A stretch of 64,000 nucleotides of DNA from Pelagihabitans pacificus (GCF_009371985.2 NZ_VIKU02000004.1:186001-250000); one strand, 5' to 3'; shown: positions 27,866 to 37,162, counted from the stretch's first letter. A program made the numbers and translations. Notes: generated by a model not told the origin, from the sequence alone.

Positions 27866-28240
27866 TCATTGATTGCTGGAAAGAGCCCATACAAATATGA
27901 CCAGGTTGAGCAGAAAATAGAAGAAGGCGGGGAACGATTTGATGAATCCATCCTTGATTCGCAGCCGCACCCCAAACCCTGCCGCCATTAACAAGGCGAG
28001 TCCTGAACTGGCAGCCAACAGCAACGGAGTGTGGTAGAGTCCGACCAATAACCCGATACCTCCGAAGATTTGAAGGAATCCGTTCGGTATCCTAAATTTT
28101 TTTAGTCCGTATCGTTCAAATTCCATCACCATATAGGGAGCAAATAGACAGCTGACACCGAAGAAAATAAAGGAGATTCCCGAAAAAAGCACCAAGCCTG
28201 TCAAAACGGAAAATAAAGGATTGGGGTTGCCATCCATCAT
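27866..28240 (-). CDS. DoxX-like four-helix membrane protein (minus copy)
   Basis: A 124-residue protein with four hydrophobic segments and the GL..IFGGIGLLVGL pattern in the third, consistent with the DoxX-like family. Its partner at 28286 is divergent, of the same fold, and shares the plan 'GLK...GG...LL(L)...AA..M' and the ending 'K.S.PAF.....L'. The function of most DoxX-like proteins is unknown; some act in redox or quinone-linked membrane chemistry. Confidence 0.7.
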   Translation of the reverse strand: MMDGNPNPLFSVLTGLVLFSGISFIFFGVSCLFAPYMVMEFERYGLKKFRIPNGFLQIFGGIGLLVGLYHTPLLLAASSGLALLMAAGFGVRLRIKDGFIKSFPAFFYFLLNLVIFVWALSSNQ

Positions 28241-28266
28241 AAAAATATGTATCTTTTGATTCCAAA

Positions 28267-28274
28267 CAAAAGTA
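28267..28274 (-). promoter_or_regulatory. Putative -7 element (TACTTTTG) of the minus DoxX-like gene
   Basis: TACTTTTG on the minus strand, 26 bases before the start codon, fits the Bacteroidota TAnnTTTG consensus. The divergent plus gene starts only 11 bases further on, so promoters of the pair must overlap. Confidence 0.35.
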
Positions 28275-28285
28275 GTATATACCCT

Positions 28286-28663
28286 ATGGAATACATCATT
28301 ATCGCCGCGAAAGTCATCATTTTTATCAGCATCATCAACGTATGGTTCTTTCGTTTTAACAAACCCACCGAGTGGCGTGGAGGCAGTGCTAACAGTATGA
28401 AAGAGGAATTCAAGACGTATGGGCTTTCCGAAACCATGATGTACCTCGTTGGGGGGTTGAAGGTGCTGAGCGCCGTTTTGTTGTTGGTCTCTATCTGGAT
28501 GCCTTCCTTAGCCCTTTATGGTGCTGCGACGATGGCAGTATTGATGCTGGGGGCCATAGGCATGCACCTCAAAATAAGTGATCCCATCAAACGCTCATTG
28601 CCCGCTTTTATCTTTTTAGTGCTCTCCCTGCTCATTCTCGCCGGGCATTACGGGTATCTGTAG
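28286..28663 (+). CDS. DoxX-like four-helix membrane protein (plus copy)
   Basis: About 125 residues from ATG 28286, which directly precedes the first membrane helix; a frame from 28247 adds 13 residues. Four hydrophobic segments follow, with YLVGGLKVLSAVLLL in the second and the ending KRSLPAFIFLVLSLLILAG. It is a divergent paralogue of the gene at 27866-28240. The substrate is unknown. Confidence 0.7.
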   Translation: MEYIIIAAKVIIFISIINVWFFRFNKPTEWRGGSANSMKEEFKTYGLSETMMYLVGGLKVLSAVLLLVSIWMPSLALYGAATMAVLMLGAIGMHLKISDPIKRSLPAFIFLVLSLLILAGHYGYL

Positions 28664-28714
28664 CATTTATATTGGTTGTCTTGTTTTGCTTTTTTTGGCC
28701 CAATGCGGTTTGAA

Positions 28715-28739
28715 GTAACAAACTCTCCTTTTTGACTAC
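28715..28739 (+). promoter_or_regulatory. Putative ECF-sigma promoter, GTAAC-N16-CTAC
   Basis: GTAAC at 28715-28719 and CTAC at 28736-28739 with a 16-base spacer, 36 bases before the EcsC-family ATG. The spacer shares TCTCC and a T5 run with the element at 26845. Confidence 0.5.
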
Positions 28740-28775
28740 TAATCAACTAAAGATACTACTATTCCGTATGCCATT

Positions 28776-29564
28776 ATGCCTCAAACCAAATCCATAACCC
28801 CAACCGATTATGCGACCCTAAAGGCTGCCAAGCGTAAGATGGAGAACGTGCATTGGGCGATGCAAGGCCTTAACAAGGTAGGGAACGTCATCGAAAGCCG
28901 TATCAGCCTTTTACCAAAAAAACAACAGCAGTGGTTGCACCAGCTCAGTTATAAGGTTTTGCATAGTGTTGTGAAGGCCAACTTGGCCTCCATGAAAAAG
29001 GGCAAGGTGAAGTCCGACCCCTGGAACAAAACCTACAAGGCGCTGGTCACCTCCTCGGGTTTGGTCGGGGGGGCCTTGGGGGCTTCGGCCTTCGCGGTAG
29101 ATTTGACCTTGGCGACCAAGCTGATGATGCGCTCTATCATGGACATTGCGCGGAGCGAGGGAGAAGACCTCACGGAATTCGATACCCAACTGGCCTGTCT
29201 GCAGGTCTTTGCCCTAGGCGGGAAAACAAAACATGACAATAGTTTGGAAACCGGCTATTACGCCTCTCGAATCGCCATTGGCTCCGCTGTGAAGGGTGGG
29301 ACGAAAGCCTTGGAAGGACTCCTCCGCGGCAGTACCAACCCCCTGTTACAGTTTATTGCCACGGTGGCCGCCCGTTTTAGCGTGCAGGTATCGGAAAAAT
29401 TCGTTGCACAGGCGATTCCGGTATTGGGGGCGGCCGGTGGGGCCTCGATCAACCTGGCGTTTATCCATCATTTTCAAAACATGGCCCAGGCACACTTTGC
29501 CATCCGGCGCCTGGAAAGAACCTACGGGGCGGAGACCGTAAAGACGGCCTACGAGGCCGCTTGA
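28776..29564 (+). CDS. EcsC family protein
   Basis: A 262-residue protein matching the EcsC family: SGLVGGALGASAFAVDLTLATKLMMRSI is the typical glycine/alanine-rich amphipathic segment, followed by DTQLACLQVFALGG and VPVLGAAGGASINLAFIHHF-like C-terminal parts. In Bacillus EcsC is encoded with an ABC transporter; here it is alone. The biochemical function is unknown. The upstream ECF-like element suggests stress control. Confidence 0.88.
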   Translation: MPQTKSITPTDYATLKAAKRKMENVHWAMQGLNKVGNVIESRISLLPKKQQQWLHQLSYKVLHSVVKANLASMKKGKVKSDPWNKTYKALVTSSGLVGGALGASAFAVDLTLATKLMMRSIMDIARSEGEDLTEFDTQLACLQVFALGGKTKHDNSLETGYYASRIAIGSAVKGGTKALEGLLRGSTNPLLQFIATVAARFSVQVSEKFVAQAIPVLGAAGGASINLAFIHHFQNMAQAHFAIRRLERTYGAETVKTAYEAA

Positions 29565-29721
29565 AGCCCTGTTAAATTTTAATGGGCACACAATGGGTCT
29601 TAAGTAAACGTTTAATAAAATACATTTGAAAGAAGGAGGTCATGAGTATCTTCTTTCCCGCATCCAATGAGTGCAATCGGAGAAAGGCATAGCAATGGGC
29701 TGTCAGTGGGTTGGCACAGCA

Positions 29722-31388
29722 TTAGTCTTCTGTTTTCTCGAACCAGAGATTCCGCACGCGACCCGTAGAGACCTTGATACCCGAAATGGCGTTGGAATTA
29801 TCCCTTACAAATTCAGTGACGATATTGTCGTGCCTAAAAAGGTCCTGCTTGATGATTTCCATATCAAGATTACTATTCCGTCTGTGGGTGGCGGTCAACT
29901 TTCCGTCCACAATCGTGTACCGATAGGAAGTGTCGAGCTCAGGACTGTAAAAAGTACCGATATAAGGTGTTAAATCAACCTTTTTAGGGTCCACTGGTTC
30001 ATACGGGGATAAGGTAATGGTAGGCGTATTTTCCTGATATACGTTCATGCGTTGTTCACCAGCTTCCTTTAAAAATTCTACGTAAACCTTAGCCGGCACC
30101 CGAAGCATCCTGAATTTAGTTTTGGATATGGGAGCGAGTGGCGATTCGTTTCCTATGCCACGGACATATCGTAGGGTATCATTCTTGAACACTACTTTTC
30201 TAGGGATTCGCTGTTCTTCCCACCAATAGTTGTTTTCAAAGGATTTCAATTGCTCGGGTCCTAAACTAATAAAGGTTTCGGGTTTGGATTCGGTCTGTGA
30301 TGTTTCCTCCTTAAAATCGTTGGCAAGAAAGAGGTCCACCACCTGTAGGGCCAAGGCCGCTGGATTCGAGTTCCCTCTATTCGTAACTACCGAGACGGCA
30401 AAGTCCTGTTCCGGAAATCGACTCAGATAGGAACGATAGCCGGCGTCGCCCCCGCTGTGTTGAATCTGTAACAGACCCTTGTATGGGTCTACAAACTGCC
30501 CGTAGGCTCCTCCAAAAGTTTCCCCGTTGTTCAGGACGGCCAACGTATTCATTTGTTCGATAATTGCCCGGCTGCCTACTTTAGGATCTTGAAAGTTCAT
30601 CGCCCACTTACTCAGGTCTTCGACCGTGGTGAAAAGACTGGTCGCACCCACGTTGGCAAAACTTAGCACGGCCTTTTGAAATCCATTATCGGTCGGATTA
30701 TAGGAATAGGCCCTATTCTTTACAATTTTTTCATGGTCATCGTAGAAGAGGGAATGCCGCATGTTCAAGGGTGTAAAGATTTCTTCCTGGCCACTACTTC
30801 GGCCAGAAGGGTAAAACCCGTATTACAGTAGAGGTATTGCTCGCCAGGTTTAAAATTGAGCTCTTTTTGTTTCCCCACCAATTTAAGGATATGTTCCTTG
30901 GTAATCACATCGTCGAAGCGCCAACCGGCCATGGCCAACAAATCCCACTGATCGCGCATGCCACTGGTATGGGTTGCCAAGTGTCGAAGTGTAATCAGCT
31001 CTCCGAAATCCGGTACTTCGGGAAGGTATTTACGAATATCGTCATCAAGAGAAAGCATGGCCTTTTCCTCCAGCAATAAAATGGCAAAAACGGTGAATTG
31101 TTTAGAGACCGAGGCCACGTGAAACACAGTGGTCGGGCTAACGGGAATGTCATATTCCAAGTTGGCGCTTCCATAGCCTTTTTTGAAGATGATTTCCCCA
31201 TCTCTGACGACCGCCACAGCTGCTCCTGGTTTTTGAATATCGTCAAAGTCCACAAAAATTTGATCTATACCCGCTTCCACGTACGCGACCTCCATCTTGG
31301 GTTGTGCAGACTGGCCAGAAATGATTGCAGTGTTGGCCGTTAAAAATAAGAATAGGAGGAATCGAAAATGTTTTTGAAGTTGGTTCAT
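29722..31388 (-). pseudogene. Frameshifted serine hydrolase (class C beta-lactamase family)
   Basis: Start ATG 31388 with a signal peptide. The first frame holds S-V-S-K at 93-96 (HVASVSKQF) and YCNTGF, then shifts near 30780-30791 and ends at 30765. The second frame resumes with EEIFTPLNMRHSLFYDDHE and runs to 29722, including HSGGDAGYRS and a C-terminal beta domain. Relatives have about ten more residues between VVAR and EEIF, so the lesion looks like a roughly 30-base deletion whose size is not a multiple of three. Both halves are otherwise well conserved, so the event seems recent or a sequencing artefact. Confidence 0.8.
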
Positions 31389-31622
31389 GACGCTCTGTGT
31401 TTTGTTGATGGATGAATACCGCTCAAGATATCGAAATTCAGTCTCATAATCACAGGATGTTGAGAAAAGTTTGGGGTTCTTGCCGGAAAGTATATCGTAG
31501 CCAGCAAAAGCAAATGGCAAATGGTGGTCAGTGTTCGGCTTTGCTATCTCCCATTTTGATATTCTACCTGTCAACGCAGGACAAACTATCATTTCTCGAA
31601 CATTCTTTCTACTTTTAATCCT

Positions 31623-32636
31623 ATGACCAAAGAAGCTGTCATATTGGTGTTGAGTTGTCTAGGCTTGGCGCAGTCTTTGTTCCTTACACTATATTTGCTT
31701 ACACTTCAAAAAGGTAATCGACGGGCCAACCGCTTTCTGGCCTTCCTACTGTTGGGTCTAACGATTCGTATCGGGAAGTCTGTTTTAAATGTATATCTAG
31801 ATTTAGGCCCATGGCAACGCAATCTGGGGTTATCCGGTATTCTAATGGTAGGTCCGTTTCTTTGGATGTATGGCCAAGCGTTGTTCGACAAGAAGAAAGA
31901 CTTTGGTTTAAGGGACTATCTCCACCTGGTTCCCTTTGCCTTGTTTGTGCTGTTATGTACAGTGATACCCAATAGTTTTGGTTTTTGGTCCTTCGCTTTT
32001 TACGTAGGCGTGTTCGTCCATTTGGCGGTATACGTGGTTGCAGCCGTTCGCCAGCTGATCCTTTGTCGCGAAACCGCGAATGCTTCCGTATTTAGCTGGT
32101 TTCGGAACCTGACGTTGGGAGTAGTCCTTATTTGGGCGTTTTATATGGGCAATTTGACGGGAATCATTCCCTACTATATCGGTGGGGCCATTTTCTTTTC
32201 GCTCTTGATTTACGTTTTTTCCTTTTTGCTGCTAAAACACGCCTCCTTTCCAACAGAAAAATATGCCAATTCTTCGATGGACAAAGCGACTTCCCAACGA
32301 CACCTTACCCAATTGAAGACCTTACTCGAAATGGAAGAAATCTATCTTGACAGTCGTTTGAGCCTAAAGCAGACCGCCGAGAGGTTGGGCATTGCTCCTA
32401 GGGAACTCTCCCAGGCCATTAATGAAAACGAACAACGGAATTTTTCCGAGTTTGTCAACAGCTATCGTATTCAAAAAGCAAAGCAACTGTTAGTCGATGC
32501 CGGTTATGCCCAGGAAAAAATTGCAACCATTGCCTACGACTGTGGCTTTGGAAATGTTACTTCTTTTAATCTTGCTTTTAAGTCGGCTACCGACCACACG
32601 CCTTCCCAATATCGGAATCGGTATGCTATGACGTAA
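31623..32636 (+). CDS. 7TM-AraC type membrane-bound transcription regulator
   Basis: A 337-residue protein. About seven hydrophobic segments fill residues 5-210. A C-terminal AraC helix-turn-helix pair follows, with LSLKQTAERLGIAPRELSQAINE and IATIAYDCGFGNVTSFNLAFK. DNA binding is thus tethered to the inner membrane, and the ligand is sensed there. It is divergent from the broken serine hydrolase gene across 234 bases, a frequent pairing that suggests it controlled that gene. Confidence 0.9.
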   Translation: MTKEAVILVLSCLGLAQSLFLTLYLLTLQKGNRRANRFLAFLLLGLTIRIGKSVLNVYLDLGPWQRNLGLSGILMVGPFLWMYGQALFDKKKDFGLRDYLHLVPFALFVLLCTVIPNSFGFWSFAFYVGVFVHLAVYVVAAVRQLILCRETANASVFSWFRNLTLGVVLIWAFYMGNLTGIIPYYIGGAIFFSLLIYVFSFLLLKHASFPTEKYANSSMDKATSQRHLTQLKTLLEMEEIYLDSRLSLKQTAERLGIAPRELSQAINENEQRNFSEFVNSYRIQKAKQLLVDAGYAQEKIATIAYDCGFGNVTSFNLAFKSATDHTPSQYRNRYAMT

Positions 32637-32789
32637 CGGTTTTGTAGACGGTGTGCAAAAGTACGGGAAAGCCGTTCCCCGGTTGACCGCTCAAAACTTC
32701 CCCTCTTCGCTTTTTTTGTTTTAAGAATCATGATTTTTAAAGCTTTTATATCGGTTACCTAGCATATTTGTCCAAACAAAGATTACGAT

Positions 32790-34013
32790 ATGGGTAAACT
32801 CATCACAATGCTCTTTTTGCTACTCTATCTCGGTATTCACGGCACCCTTCGGTCGCAGGATCAGGATATTTCCAAAATGCACAATCCCGCCAAGGAAATC
32901 ATCGTAGACGGACTCTCCCGTCCATGGAGTATGGCTTTTTTATCCGAAGAGGAAGTATTACTCTCTGAAAAGGATGGGGATTTGTTGTTTATCAATATAC
33001 ATACGAAGGAAAAGAGACCCATCAAGGGATTTCCTCAAGACCGTTTTGATACGTTGCTGTATGTAAAAGAGAACTTTAAACCATTGACATTTCCAGCTAG
33101 CCTGCCCGACAGTACCAAGGTCACCTTCAATGCGGGTATCTTGGAAGTGGTTCTAGATCCCGATTTCAAGAACAATCGCCAGGTGTACATGTCCTATGTT
33201 GCAAGAGGTGAAGGCGGAACTACCACCAAAGTGATACGAGCCGAGTTACGGAACGATTCCCTAACGCAGATACGACCGTTATTCGTGGCTACCCCCTTTT
33301 CAGAAGGTTTGTTCCACTACGGTGGCGGCATAACCTTTGGCCCGGATGGCAAACTTTACATCACTGTAGGTGAACGAGTTTTTAACGAGCTTGATGAACC
33401 GGCTCTGCCAGTCGCCCAAGATGTGACCGATCGTCGCGGGAAGATCTATCGACTCAATCCCGATGGGAGTATTCCAGATGACAATCCTGATTTTGGACCT
33501 GATGCCGTTCCGGGTATCTATGCACTCGGGATTCGTGCGGCTCAGGGGATTACATTGCAACCGAATACCGGTAAGATTTGGTTCAGCGAACACGGTACGC
33601 GCCAAGGGGATGAGATCAATATACTACGACCTGGCAACAATTACGGCTGGCCGGTAGTCACTTCGGGAGGCTATAGAAGCTCGGAATACCAGCCTCCTAC
33701 GATAGAGGGAGTTGAATTTGCCAATCCTGTTTGGTACTGGTTGCAGACGGTTGCTCCGACGGGACTTTGTTTTTATACTGGGAATGAATTTCCCTCTTGG
33801 AAGAACAACCTGATCGTACCTGGACTTTCCCGTGGTAGTTTATGGCGTGTTCGGGTGGAAGGAGAGACGGTGAAGAGCATGGAGGAACTTTTTGTAGATG
33901 ATCGCGAGCGCTCGCGAAAGGCGGTTATGAGTCCTAAAGGAAAGCTTTACATCCTTACCGAAGACCTTGAAAATAGGACAAACGGAAAAATCGTTCGTAT
34001 TAAGCCAGAATGA
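32790..34013 (+). CDS. PQQ-type soluble sugar dehydrogenase family protein
   Basis: A 407-residue secreted beta-propeller with a signal peptide (ending LRSQ). Family patterns are LSRPWSMAFL, HYGGGITFGPDGKLYITVG, GKIYRLNPDGSIP, GIRAAQG and WFSEHGTRQGDEIN. The histidine in FHYGG aligns with the catalytic base region of soluble glucose dehydrogenases. It would oxidise an aldose with PQQ and pass electrons on; the true substrate is open. The NTF2-like gene follows 23 bases later. Confidence 0.9.
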   Translation: MGKLITMLFLLLYLGIHGTLRSQDQDISKMHNPAKEIIVDGLSRPWSMAFLSEEEVLLSEKDGDLLFINIHTKEKRPIKGFPQDRFDTLLYVKENFKPLTFPASLPDSTKVTFNAGILEVVLDPDFKNNRQVYMSYVARGEGGTTTKVIRAELRNDSLTQIRPLFVATPFSEGLFHYGGGITFGPDGKLYITVGERVFNELDEPALPVAQDVTDRRGKIYRLNPDGSIPDDNPDFGPDAVPGIYALGIRAAQGITLQPNTGKIWFSEHGTRQGDEINILRPGNNYGWPVVTSGGYRSSEYQPPTIEGVEFANPVWYWLQTVAPTGLCFYTGNEFPSWKNNLIVPGLSRGSLWRVRVEGETVKSMEELFVDDRERSRKAVMSPKGKLYILTEDLENRTNGKIVRIKPE

Positions 34014-34036
34014 AAACCTAAAAAAATTAGCCTATC

Positions 34037-34468
34037 ATGAAAATTCATTTTTTTACCATCTTTTTAGCACTGATCGGTTGTTTGTTGAATGCCCAATTGG
34101 AAGAAAAAGCGATTCGGGCATCGCTTCAGGGATATATCGATGGTAGTTCGTATAACGATCCCGAAAAGATAGTGGCCCCGTTTTATGAAGATGCCCGCAT
34201 GTTCTTGTCCAAAAAAGACCAGCCTATTTATATACTATCCCCCGCAGCATATGCAGCATTGTTTGAAAAACGTGAGAAGGGAGTCTTTAATGGTCGTGTT
34301 GGAACTATTTTGGGAATCGATCAGCAGCATGACATTGCTACCGCTAAAGTGGAAATTTTGATGGCGAAAGAAAAACTTCGATTCATAGACTTGTTCCTTC
34401 TTAAAAAAATGCAAGGAGAATGGAAAATCATAAGCAAAGCCGCTACCTTGATGCCTGATAAAGATTAA
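34037..34468 (+). CDS. Secreted NTF2-like (lumazine-binding type) protein
   Basis: A 143-residue protein with a signal peptide (ending LLNAQ). The mature part has the SnoaL/NTF2-like pattern: EEKAIRASLQGYIDGSSYND, a segment with FYEDARMFL, and WKIISKAAT at the end. Such proteins are small alpha+beta cones, often without a known ligand. It is probably co-transcribed with the sugar dehydrogenase. Confidence 0.8.
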   Translation: MKIHFFTIFLALIGCLLNAQLEEKAIRASLQGYIDGSSYNDPEKIVAPFYEDARMFLSKKDQPIYILSPAAYAALFEKREKGVFNGRVGTILGIDQQHDIATAKVEILMAKEKLRFIDLFLLKKMQGEWKIISKAATLMPDKD

Positions 34469-34496
34469 CAAGGTTCAACCCTTGCAAAGGAGTTGT

Positions 34497-34526
34497 TTCT
34501 TAAAAGGAATTAACCTCTTTTAAGAA
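34497..34526. terminator. AT-rich hairpin between convergent genes
   Basis: A perfect 10-bp stem (TTCTTAAAAG at 34497-34506 against 34517-34526) with a 10-base loop lies between the NTF2-like and MATE genes and covers the MATE stop codon. Low GC makes it a weak terminator candidate. Confidence 0.35.
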
Positions 34527-35908
34527 GTTGCCGGGCTAAGCGTCGTTCTGATTTCCCTTCTTAAATAAAATCCAGTTACCACGGTTGCCAAGACATCGGC
34601 GATGGCGAAAGAAATCCAAACACCCAGTTCGCCTAAAAAATTGGGTAGTATCAAGATAAGGGGAATGAAGAAGAAGCCTTGGCGTGTGAGGGTGAGCAAG
34701 AGGGCAGGGACGGCCTTCCCGATGGCCTGGAAATAGGCGGCCCCTATCAATTGTAGCGCAATGATGGGGGTTGCCGCAAAGACCCAACGCATGGCGGTCG
34801 GTGTATGTTCCAAGACAAACGCGTTGATAGCCAGCTCACTTTCGGGTAGCCCTTCCTTACTGCTCAGGAAGAGCGAGGCAATTTCCGAGGGAAATAGAAA
34901 GAGCCCAATAAATACGGCCGTGGCTAGCACAGAGGCATAGAGGATCGCCTTGTTGATACTTTCCCGTACCCTTTGGTACTTCTGGGCCCCGTAGTTATAT
35001 CCCGCAATGGGCAAGAATCCTTGGGTAACCCCGAATACCGGGAAAAGAGCGAACATGAGCATGCGGCCGATAATGGCATAAACGGCGACCATAGCCTCAC
35101 CGCCGAGACCAAACAAGATGTTGTTCATCAACAGATACACTACACTGGTCGTCGCCTGTCGGGAGAGTGTCACAAATCCCAGCGAACCGATTTCCTTAAT
35201 GATAGGGAAGTCCAGGACAAAACACCGCGGGGTAAGTTTTAGTTCCGAATTTTTCGACCTGAAAAAGTAGAGAATATAACTAAAGCAAAGGATGTAACCA
35301 ATCGTAGTTGCCCAAGCGGCCCCATGCATGCCCCAATCGAAAAGATAGATGAAGATATAGTCCATCAGTAAATTCCCCACCGAGGGAATAATCATGGCGA
35401 TCATGGCGAACTTCGGTTTTCCTTCGGCACGGATAACCGTATTCCCCATCATACAGAGCGCCAAAAAAGGAATACCGTACAATACGATTACGTAGTAGAT
35501 TTTGGCGGGTCCGAAGATTGCCCCCTTGCCGCCAAAAGCGGGAATCAGCGAATCCACGAAGTACAGTCCCAAGGCCACCATCGAAATGGTGAGCAATAAG
35601 GTCAAGGTAATCTGATTCCCAAAGGTCTTGACAGCTTTGGCATGGTTATCGGCCCCAAGTGCCCGGGAAATAATGCTAGAGCCCCCAATGCCGATGGCCA
35701 TTCCCAAGGCCCCGATAAAAAAGGAGACGGGCAGCACTACGTTGATAGCGGCAATGGCGACGCTCCCGATCCAGTTGCCTACAAAAATGGAGTCGACCAG
35801 AATGTTAAGTGACATCACCAAAATTCCGATGGAAGCAGGCACCGCCTGTTTCACCAAGAGTTGCCCGATAGGTTCGGAACCGAGTTGTTCTGCGGAGACT
35901 TTGGCCAT
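34520..35908 (-). CDS. MATE family efflux transporter
   Basis: About 462 residues from ATG 35908; the frame can be extended to GTG 35920. Twelve hydrophobic segments in two homologous halves, with the typical opening EPIGQLLVKQAVPASIGILVMSLNILVDSIFVGNWIG and SSIISRALGA. It would export drugs or metabolites across the inner membrane against Na+ or H+. It is a single gene convergent with the NTF2-like gene. Confidence 0.9.
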   Translation of the reverse strand: MAKVSAEQLGSEPIGQLLVKQAVPASIGILVMSLNILVDSIFVGNWIGSVAIAAINVVLPVSFFIGALGMAIGIGGSSIISRALGADNHAKAVKTFGNQITLTLLLTISMVALGLYFVDSLIPAFGGKGAIFGPAKIYYVIVLYGIPFLALCMMGNTVIRAEGKPKFAMIAMIIPSVGNLLMDYIFIYLFDWGMHGAAWATTIGYILCFSYILYFFRSKNSELKLTPRCFVLDFPIIKEIGSLGFVTLSRQATTSVVYLLMNNILFGLGGEAMVAVYAIIGRMLMFALFPVFGVTQGFLPIAGYNYGAQKYQRVRESINKAILYASVLATAVFIGLFLFPSEIASLFLSSKEGLPESELAINAFVLEHTPTAMRWVFAATPIIALQLIGAAYFQAIGKAVPALLLTLTRQGFFFIPLILILPNFLGELGVWISFAIADVLATVVTGFYLRREIRTTLSPATS

Positions 35909-35937
35909 CTGATTTTGCACTAAAAAGTTAAAAAACC

Positions 35938-35962
35938 GTCACATCGAGCGGAGTCGGGATGT
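35938..35962. repeat. REP-like imperfect palindrome
   Basis: GTCACATCGAGCGGAGTCGG followed by GATGT forms an imperfect palindrome with ACATC (35941-35945) pairing GATGT (35958-35962). It resembles dispersed palindromes of the kind GACATC-TCGA-...-GATGTGAC that I recall from flavobacterial intergenic regions. Only this copy is visible here. Confidence 0.35.
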
Positions 35963-36080
35963 ACTTTTGCATGCTGTTTCCAACTACTCTTCCGATAGGC
36001 GTATAGCGTTTCGAGAAGCACTGCGAACCAAGTGAGGGTAACCGAAAATCAGCGGTTCACTATTGACCACGTTCAAGACC

Positions 36081-37112
36081 CTATACAGGCAACACTTCGT
36101 TCTGCTGCCATTCGTTTACCCAATTCGCCATCACCTGTACCCAGGCATCGCTATCATTCAGACAGGGGATGTGTTTGTACTGTTCACCCCCGGCTTCCTC
36201 GAACTGCTCCTTGCCTTCCATGGCGATTTCTTCCAGGGTTTCCAAACAGTCACTGACGAATGCCGCTGTAACCACCGCGAGGCGTTTTTTGCCTTCCTTT
36301 GCCAATCGCTCGAATTCATAATCGGTATAGGGCTTGAGCCATGGGTCGCCCGCCAATCGCGACTGGAAAGAGGTGCTCACCTTTCCCTCCGGCAGTCCTA
36401 AATGGGCCTTTACCAGTTCGGTAGTCTCATAGACCTGATGACGGTAACAGGTGTGGTGGGCCACCGAGTTGACGCTACAACAGCTTCCATCGATTTTACA
36501 ATGGTAACTTGTGGGATCGCTCTTGCGGATATGCCGCTCTGGTATTCCATGATAGGAAAAGAGGATATGATCGTATTCGAAATCCTTCAATCCCTCCGCA
36601 ATACTTTCCGATAATACCCTTATGTAATCGGGACTCTTATAAAAGGCGGGTAGGGTAGTTAGTTCGATGTTCGGAAAATGCTTCTTCTGCACTTCCATGG
36701 CCTTTACCACTACTGTCTCATAACTTGACATGGCATAGTGCGGATAGAGCGGTACCAACAATACCTCATCTACTCCTTGGCCGGTCAATTCCTGTAAGGC
36801 TTTTTGAATGCTCATACTACCGTAGCGCATCCCTAGTGCGACAGGTATGTTGGTATGCTGGCGCAGCTTAGCGGTGAATCGTTCCGAAATCACGACTAAG
36901 GGAGAGCCTTCATCCCACCAGATCTTGGCATAGGCCTTGGCCGATTTTTTCGGACGTGTCTGCAAGATGATACCCCGTACCAAAAGGTTTCTCAGCAACT
37001 TGGGCACGTCGATGACCCGTTCATCCATCAAAAATTCGTCCAAGTAGGGCTTTACATCCTTGGGGGTAGGGCTATCGGGCGAACCCAGATTTACGAGTAG
37101 TACTCCTTTCAT
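36081..37112 (-). CDS. hemH: Ferrochelatase
   Basis: A 343-residue enzyme inserting Fe(II) into protoporphyrin IX, the last step of protoheme synthesis. Signatures: KGVLLVNLGSPDSPTPKDVKPYL, catalytic His188 in FSYHGIPERH, and the acidic motif SDCLETLEEIAMEG. An insert with several cysteines (CKIDGSCC... and TCYRHQ) resembles iron-sulfur-type ferrochelatases, so a cluster is possible. A good Bacteroidota promoter precedes it. The HemJ-like gene is 22 kb away. Confidence 0.94.
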   Translation of the reverse strand: MKGVLLVNLGSPDSPTPKDVKPYLDEFLMDERVIDVPKLLRNLLVRGIILQTRPKKSAKAYAKIWWDEGSPLVVISERFTAKLRQHTNIPVALGMRYGSMSIQKALQELTGQGVDEVLLVPLYPHYAMSSYETVVVKAMEVQKKHFPNIELTTLPAFYKSPDYIRVLSESIAEGLKDFEYDHILFSYHGIPERHIRKSDPTSYHCKIDGSCCSVNSVAHHTCYRHQVYETTELVKAHLGLPEGKVSTSFQSRLAGDPWLKPYTDYEFERLAKEGKKRLAVVTAAFVSDCLETLEEIAMEGKEQFEEAGGEQYKHIPCLNDSDAWVQVMANWVNEWQQNEVLPV

Positions 37113-37132
37113 TCCATTAGCAATTTAAGCTG

Positions 37133-37162
37133 CAAAAATAAGGTTTGAAAGACTTCTTTCAA
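37133..37162 (-). promoter_or_regulatory. Bacteroidota-type promoter of hemH
   Basis: On the minus strand TTG (37162-37160) is followed after 19 bases by TATTTTTG (37140-37133), matching the TTG / TAnnTTTG consensus in both boxes and spacing. The start codon lies 20 bases further on. Confidence 0.6.

Noticed and set aside
26686-32770. Similar phrases around CGGTTACC at about 26688 and 32750
   Set aside because: Only about 12 matching bases with different distances to genes, unlike the GTAAC-N16-CTAC pair.
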